Positions 32,113 to 36,074 of a stretch of DNA of 36,074 nt are shown here, in pieces. The position numbers were made by a program, and so were the translations under genes. The stretch is from Candidatus Freyrarchaeum guaymasense (GTDB lineage: Archaea > Asgardarchaeota > Jordarchaeia > Jordarchaeales > Freyrarchaeaceae): positions 1 through 36,074 of the forward strand of contig JAUQZD010000042.1 of the NCBI GenBank assembly GCA_030587405.1, read 5' to 3'. The notes below the pieces were generated by a model. It saw nothing but the letters and a program-made list of their open reading frames with translations, had not been told where the DNA came from and did no database searches. Position 1 is the stretch's first letter, and the number at the start of each line of letters is the position of its first letter.

Positions 32113-33765
32113 CTAGCTTAGGATTGCACCCGAGCTCGCCGACGACACTGCCTTCAAGTACCTTTTAAGGTATCCCCTCCTAGCATGTTCAGGCGGATTC
32201 CAGCTCCATCTTCTCCTCCTATCCTCCAGCTCCTCCCCGGAGACGAGGAGGTCGATCCTTCTCCGTGGCAGGTCTATCCTCACCGTGTCGCCGTCCCTCG
32301 CCAGCGCTATGGGTCCGCCTTCAGCCGCCTCCGGGGATATGTGCCCAATGCATATCCCTCTTGTTGCGCCCGAGAAGCGTCCATCGGTGAGGAGAGCCAC
32401 CTTTTCACCCATCCCCATACCAGACACGGCCGCGGTGACGGCCAGCATCTCCCTCATCCCAGGTCCGCCACGCGGCCCCTCATACCTTATCACCAGTATG
32501 TCCCCCTCCTCAACCTTCCCTTCCATGACTGCTTTCATGCACTCCTCCTCTCTGTCAAACACCTTGGCTGTCCCCTCCATCACCACGTCTTCATCCTTCA
32601 ACCCTGAAAGCTTTATTACGCTTCCCTCAGGTGCAAGGCTACCCTTAAGTATCGCTATTGAACCATGCCCTCTAACCGGGCTGCTAGCCGGTCTTATTAC
32701 GTCACGTCTCAGAACCTTCGCCCTCGCAGCGGAGTCCCTCAGCCTCCCATACACCGTCCTCGCGTCCAAGTCGAGGCGCTCGGATAGCTCGGAGAGGAGA
32801 GCTGGGACGCCTCCCGCCTCCTCCAAGTCCTCCATGGTGTGGCTTCCCCCGGGAGCCAGCGTGCAGAGCTGGGGTGTCGACCTGCTTACCTCCTCGAATA
32901 CGTCGAGGCTCAGGCTTATCCCCGCCTCCGCAGCTATAGCCGGCAGGTGGAGGACTGTGTTGGTTGACCCGCCGAGGGCTACATCCACCGTTATGGCGTT
33001 CCTGAAGGCCTCCTCCCCCATCACCTCCCGCGGCTTAAGGTCCTCCTCCACGAGCTTGACAGCCACTCTACCGGTTTCTACGGCTATACGCTCCTTCTTG
33101 GCGGAGCATGCGTGTGCAGTAGCGCATCCGGGAAGGGACATCCCCAGCGCCTCGGTCAGGCACGCCATGGTGTTAGCCGTGAACATGCCGTTACACGAGC
33201 CAGCCCCGGGGCAAGCCACGTCCTCCATCTCCGCCAGCTCTTCTATGGTTAACTCGCCCTTCTCGCACCGCCCGACCGCCTCGAACATGCTTGCCACGCC
33301 CACCCTCTGACCCCTGTAAACCCCTGAGGGCATTGGCCCCCCCGTCAGGACAATCGATGGAATGTTCACCCTCGCCGCGGCCATCAGCATTCCAGGAGTT
33401 ATCTTGTCGCAGTTGGTTATGAGGACCATTCCGTCAAACCTGTGGGCTTCAACCACGAGCTCCACAGAGTCAGCTATCACATCCCTTGACGGGAGGGAGT
33501 AGCGCATCCCAGCGTGCCCCATCGCTATCCCGTCACATATTGCTATGGTGTTGACCTCGAATGGAACCCCGCCCGCGCCGCTAACACCCATCTTGACGAG
33601 CTCGGCAAGCCTCCTCAAATGGACGTGCCCCGGGACGATCTCACTGTAGCTGTTAACCACCGCTATGAACGGCCTGTCAAATTCTTCATTAGTAACTCCA
33701 ACTGCCTTAAGCAACGCCCTATGGGGCGCCCTCTCAACACCCCTCTTAACCTCATCACTCCTCAA
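32113..33765 (-). CDS. ilvD: Dihydroxy-acid dehydratase
   Basis: Iron-sulfur lyase that dehydrates 2,3-dihydroxy-isovalerate and -methylvalerate to the keto acids of valine and isoleucine. Clear family motifs are [50 protein letters not shown] and [21 protein letters not shown]. The first cluster Cys of 2Fe-2S types (PCN-X-HL) is Gly here (VPGHVHL), so it looks like the E. coli-type 4Fe-4S enzyme. The frame is open to an ATG at 33819, but that adds a hydrophobic tail foreign to the family. A TTG at 33765, with GGGG about six bases before, begins [15 protein letters not shown], where homologues begin, giving 550 residues. Last gene of the ilvB-ilvN/H-ilvC-ilvD operon; ends in TAG. Confidence 0.93.
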   Translation of the reverse strand: MRSDEVKRGVERAPHRALLKAVGVTNEEFDRPFIAVVNSYSEIVPGHVHLRRLAELVKMGVSGAGGVPFEVNTIAICDGIAMGHAGMRYSLPSRDVIADSVELVVEAHRFDGMVLITNCDKITPGMLMAAARVNIPSIVLTGGPMPSGVYRGQRVGVASMFEAVGRCEKGELTIEELAEMEDVACPGAGSCNGMFTANTMACLTEALGMSLPGCATAHACSAKKERIAVETGRVAVKLVEEDLKPREVMGEEAFRNAITVDVALGGSTNTVLHLPAIAAEAGISLSLDVFEEVSRSTPQLCTLAPGGSHTMEDLEEAGGVPALLSELSERLDLDARTVYGRLRDSAARAKVLRRDVIRPASSPVRGHGSIAILKGSLAPEGSVIKLSGLKDEDVVMEGTAKVFDREEECMKAVMEGKVEEGDILVIRYEGPRGGPGMREMLAVTAAVSGMGMGEKVALLTDGRFSGATRGICIGHISPEAAEGGPIALARDGDTVRIDLPRRRIDLLVSGEELEDRRRRWSWNPPEHARRGYLKRYLKAVSSASSGAILS

Positions 33766-33841
33766 ACAAACACCCCAGAGAAAAAACAAATGAATTAACA
33801 CTAAATCAACAGGCGACATTAAATTAATAAAAATAAAAAGT

Positions 33842-34828
33842 TTATCTTTCTATTCCAGCTAGCTTTCTTAGTTCTCTGCCTACTGTTTCGATCTGGTGGC
33901 TGGCCATTTTGTCCATTAGCTCTTTAAGCTTCCTCTGTCCTCCCCTGTATTCTTCAACCCACTCCTTGGTGAAGGAGCCATCCTTCACCTTTTTAGCGGC
34001 CTCCTTCATGTTCCTCTTAACGTTCTCGTCTAGTACTCTTGGCCCAACCGTTAATCCCCCGTACTTCGCCGTGTCGCTGACCGCCTTAAGCATGCCTGTG
34101 ATCCCTCCCCTATAGATCATGTCCATTATTAGCTTCGCCTCGTTAAGCACCTCGAAGTATGCCACCTCAGGCTGGTATCCTTCCTCCACCAGAACCTCGA
34201 AACCCTTCTTTATCAGCTCCATCAACCCGCCTACTAGGACGCACTGCTCCCCTATCAAGTCCGTTTCAACCTCCTCCCTGAACGTAGTCTCTATCGCCCC
34301 AGCCCTAGTGGCCCCTATCGCCTTAGCGATGGCTAATGCAATCTTCATGGCCTGCCCCGTGTAGTCTTGGTGTACCGCCACCAGGGCTGGCGCCCCAAAC
34401 CCTTCCAAGTATAACTCCCTAACCATGGCTCCCGGGCTCTTAGGGGCCACCATGAACACGTCCACTGTTTCAGGGGGCTTTATGAGTTCATAGTGGATGT
34501 TGAAGGCGTGTGCGAACCCTAAAGCCGCCCCATCCTTAAGGTTTGGCTCCACCTGCGCCTCGTAAACTTCTGGCTGAACCATGTCCGGGATGAGCATCAG
34601 GATCACGTCAGCCTTGCTGACTGCTTCGGGGACCTCGAAAACTTGGAACCCGTCTGTCGAGGCTGCATCCCACGACTTCCCCCGTCTTAACCCTAGGATC
34701 ACGTTCACCCCGCTGTCCCTTAGGTTTAACGCTTGAGCCTTGCCTTGGCTTCCGTAGCCTATCACCGCAACAGTCTTCCCGTTGAGGATCGAGGAGTCAA
34801 CATCGGCGTCCTTATAAATCTTAGCCAT
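33842..34828 (-). CDS. ilvC: Ketol-acid reductoisomerase, class I
   Basis: Mg- and NAD(P)H-dependent enzyme that isomerises and reduces acetolactate to dihydroxy-isovalerate, the second step of valine synthesis. The 328 residues match the short class I form. The dinucleotide motif [17 protein letters not shown] begins at about residue 24. A compact cofactor-specificity loop GLRRGKSW follows, [11 protein letters not shown] carries the active-site His, and the C-terminal knotted domain has [13 protein letters not shown] and [16 protein letters not shown]. The gene overlaps the upstream regulatory subunit by eight bases and the ilvD ATG-like start lies 22 bases after its stop, so translation is coupled. 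Cofactor preference (NADPH or NADH) cannot be settled by eye. Confidence 0.96.
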   Translation of the reverse strand: MAKIYKDADVDSSILNGKTVAVIGYGSQGKAQALNLRDSGVNVILGLRRGKSWDAASTDGFQVFEVPEAVSKADVILMLIPDMVQPEVYEAQVEPNLKDGAALGFAHAFNIHYELIKPPETVDVFMVAPKSPGAMVRELYLEGFGAPALVAVHQDYTGQAMKIALAIAKAIGATRAGAIETTFREEVETDLIGEQCVLVGGLMELIKKGFEVLVEEGYQPEVAYFEVLNEAKLIMDMIYRGGITGMLKAVSDTAKYGGLTVGPRVLDENVKRNMKEAAKKVKDGSFTKEWVEEYRGGQRKLKELMDKMASHQIETVGRELRKLAGIER

Positions 34829-35348
34829 TTATACCTACCTCCTTCACGGTCGGCTCGGCTCCCCTTACGACTGCCGTTATCCCCGTCCTAGCTATCTCGA
34901 CTATGTTTATTTTCCCTACTTCCTCTATAAACTTATTTATCCTGTCTGGGGTGTCGACAAGCTCCACAGTGACCGTCCTAGGGGTCATGTCCACGATGTG
35001 CCCCCTGTACCTGTTAACCTTCTCTATGACCTCCGACTGGAGGCCGTTGTTTGGCATGCTCACCTTTATCAGGGCGAGCTCCCTCACGATCATGTCTTCC
35101 GGCTTAAAGACCACTATGCTTACAACCTCAACCAGCTTATCAAGCTGGTAGACCACCTGGCTCAGCTCCCTCTCCTCGCCGTAGATTGTGAACGTCATGC
35201 GTGATATGCCCTCATACTCGGTTGAGCCAACGGTTATCGTTGCAATGTTGAAGTTCCGCCTCCTTATCAGGCTTGTAACCCTGAATAGCACCCCGGGCCT
35301 ATCCTCGACAAGCGTAACTATCACGTGCATCCCGTCACTTCTACTCAT
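34821..35348 (-). CDS. ilvN/ilvH: Acetolactate synthase regulatory (small) subunit
   Basis: Feedback-regulatory subunit of acetolactate synthase that binds valine and stimulates the catalytic subunit. The 175-residue product has an N-terminal ACT domain ([34 protein letters not shown]) and the C-terminal ALS_ss_C region (about 80-160), as in standard IlvH/IlvN proteins of this length. The start at 35348 overlaps the ilvB stop by eight bases, and the end overlaps ilvC by eight bases, so the operon is tightly packed. An ATG at 35330 (MHVIVTL) is a possible alternative. Gene naming follows the family and not one E. coli isozyme. Confidence 0.92.
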   Translation of the reverse strand: MSRSDGMHVIVTLVEDRPGVLFRVTSLIRRRNFNIATITVGSTEYEGISRMTFTIYGEERELSQVVYQLDKLVEVVSIVVFKPEDMIVRELALIKVSMPNNGLQSEVIEKVNRYRGHIVDMTPRTVTVELVDTPDRINKFIEEVGKINIVEIARTGITAVVRGAEPTVKEVGING

Positions 35349-36074
35349 GGGTAATGACCTCCCTTAAGCTTCTCCCCGGCGGAACGAACGGGAACACCTT
35401 TTCGTCAGGCGATATTCTGACGTCTATTATCGTGGTTACCTCGCTCTTAACTCCCGCCTTAACGGCCTCCTCGAAGTCTCCGTAGGACTGCACCGTGAAA
35501 CCCTGAGCTCCATGTATCTCAGCGAACTTTGCCAGGTCAGGGTTCCCGCTGAGGTCTGTTGCCATGTACCTTTTACCGTAGAAGAGGGTTTGCCACTGCC
35601 TAACCATTCCAAGCCACCCATTGTTGAGTATCACAGCTATCACCGGCAAGTCTTCAGCCATGGACGTCACAAGCTCCTGGCTTGTCATCATAAAGCTTCC
35701 ATCCCCGTCGACGTCTACGACCAGCCTTCCGGGGGCTGCCGCCTTCGCCCCGACAGCAGCTGGAAAGCCGAAGCCCATGGCTCCTAGCCCACCTGAAGTG
35801 ATGAACGTTCGTGGACGGTAAACGTCGAAGAACAGTGCTGCCCACATCTGGTTCTGGCCAACCCCCGTGGTTACAATAGTGTCTTCTGGGACTGTCTTCC
35901 TAAGCATTCTCATCAGGACTCCCGGCTTAAGGTCGCCTTTAAGGTCGTAAACGGACTTTGCCTCCTCCTTCAACTCTTCGACCCTTTTAGCCCACAGCGT
36001 CTTAGCCCTCTTCCTAGCCCTCCTCTTAGCTTCCTCGAATATGCTCGCCAGCCCCCTCTTAGCGTCGCACACTA
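35341..36074 (-). CDS. ilvB: Acetolactate synthase catalytic subunit, C-terminal part (runs off the window)
   Basis: C-terminal third of the TPP-dependent catalytic subunit that condenses two pyruvates, or pyruvate and 2-oxobutyrate. The TPP-binding block GDGSFMMTSQEL, followed about 20 residues later by NN (ILNNGWLGMVRQWQ), is intact. The earlier GVGQNQMWAALFF and TSGGLGAMGFGFPAAVGAK segments are also standard. Only about 244 codons lie inside the window; the start and the N-terminal two thirds are beyond position 36074. It leads the ilvN/H-ilvC-ilvD operon. Confidence 0.95.
   Translation of the reverse strand, partial: VCDAKRGLASIFEEAKRRARKRAKTLWAKRVEELKEEAKSVYDLKGDLKPGVLMRMLRKTVPEDTIVTTGVGQNQMWAALFFDVYRPRTFITSGGLGAMGFGFPAAVGAKAAAPGRLVVDVDGDGSFMMTSQELVTSMAEDLPVIAVILNNGWLGMVRQWQTLFYGKRYMATDLSGNPDLAKFAEIHGAQGFTVQSYGDFEEAVKAGVKSEVTTIIDVRISPDEKVFPFVPPGRSLREVITHE

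Noticed and set aside
32285..33310. Long plus-strand open frame of about 340 codons opposite ilvD
   Set aside because: Serine- and proline-rich antisense shadow of a GC-rich, clearly identified gene.

Overview
The window reads as part of the chromosome of a thermophilic archaeon, most likely a member of the Thermoproteota/TACK group. The evidence is archaeal TATA-box promoters, some apparently leaderless genes, many TTG and GTG starts, heavy use of AGG/AGA and ATA codons, and archaeal-type proteins (TrpB2, a COG2150 ACT regulator, an MtrH-family methyltransferase, an MNT/HEPN pair and a XerA-type recombinase remnant). The lineage cannot be fixed from sequence alone. No rRNA, tRNA or CRISPR array was recognised.

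Region 1 (1-5.5 kb): an atypical crotonase, an AlkA-type DNA glycosylase, a membrane-anchored surface protein overlapping a ribbon-helix-helix-like gene, and a fused ChlI/ChlD chelatase ATPase that could serve cobalt insertion into corrinoids.

Region 2 (5.5-15.3 kb): a CoA-ester module. It holds an acyl-CoA dehydrogenase with an unusual C-terminal tail, both subunits of a glutaconate-type CoA-transferase, two tandem beta-keto acid cleavage enzymes (BKACE, DUF849), a Glu/Leu/Phe/Val-type dehydrogenase, a small Cys-rich unknown and an acetoacetate decarboxylase-family protein. BKACE enzymes turn a beta-keto acid plus acetyl-CoA into acetoacetate plus a shorter CoA ester. The neighbours could exchange the CoA, oxidise the product, remove an amino group and decarboxylate acetoacetate. 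The substrate is unknown. Decayed coding stretches lie at 11.6-12.1 and 15.3-15.6 kb.

Region 3 (16.2-22.6 kb): a polytopic membrane protein with an overlapping two-helix partner, a C69/secernin-type peptidase, a block of short GNA-triloop hairpins, a catalase-peroxidase (katG) with AT-richer, bacterial-looking codon use, a decayed tyrosine recombinase upstream of katG, and a small PLDc_N-like membrane protein. The katG segment looks acquired.

Region 4 (22.7-25.6 kb): an arginine-dihydrolase/DDAH-family enzyme, TrpB2, and a divergent ACT/HTH regulator whose start codon overlaps a TGTACA-TAAA-TGTACA operator candidate.

Region 5 (25.7-30.8 kb) is the most interesting part. It is a corrinoid methyl-transfer locus: an MtrH-family methyltransferase, a corrinoid protein and a KstD/fumarate-reductase-like flavoprotein on the minus strand, and divergently a full-length homologue of monomethylamine methyltransferase MtmB. 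In this MtmB homologue the pyrrolysine position is an ordinary glycine codon and there is no in-frame amber codon before the natural end. No mcr or pyl genes are present in the window. The locus could feed methyl groups from an unidentified donor to tetrahydromethanopterin or tetrahydrofolate.

Region 6 (31.1-36.1 kb): an MNT/HEPN pair and the branched-chain amino acid operon ilvB-ilvN/H-ilvC-ilvD. ilvB runs off the end of the window.
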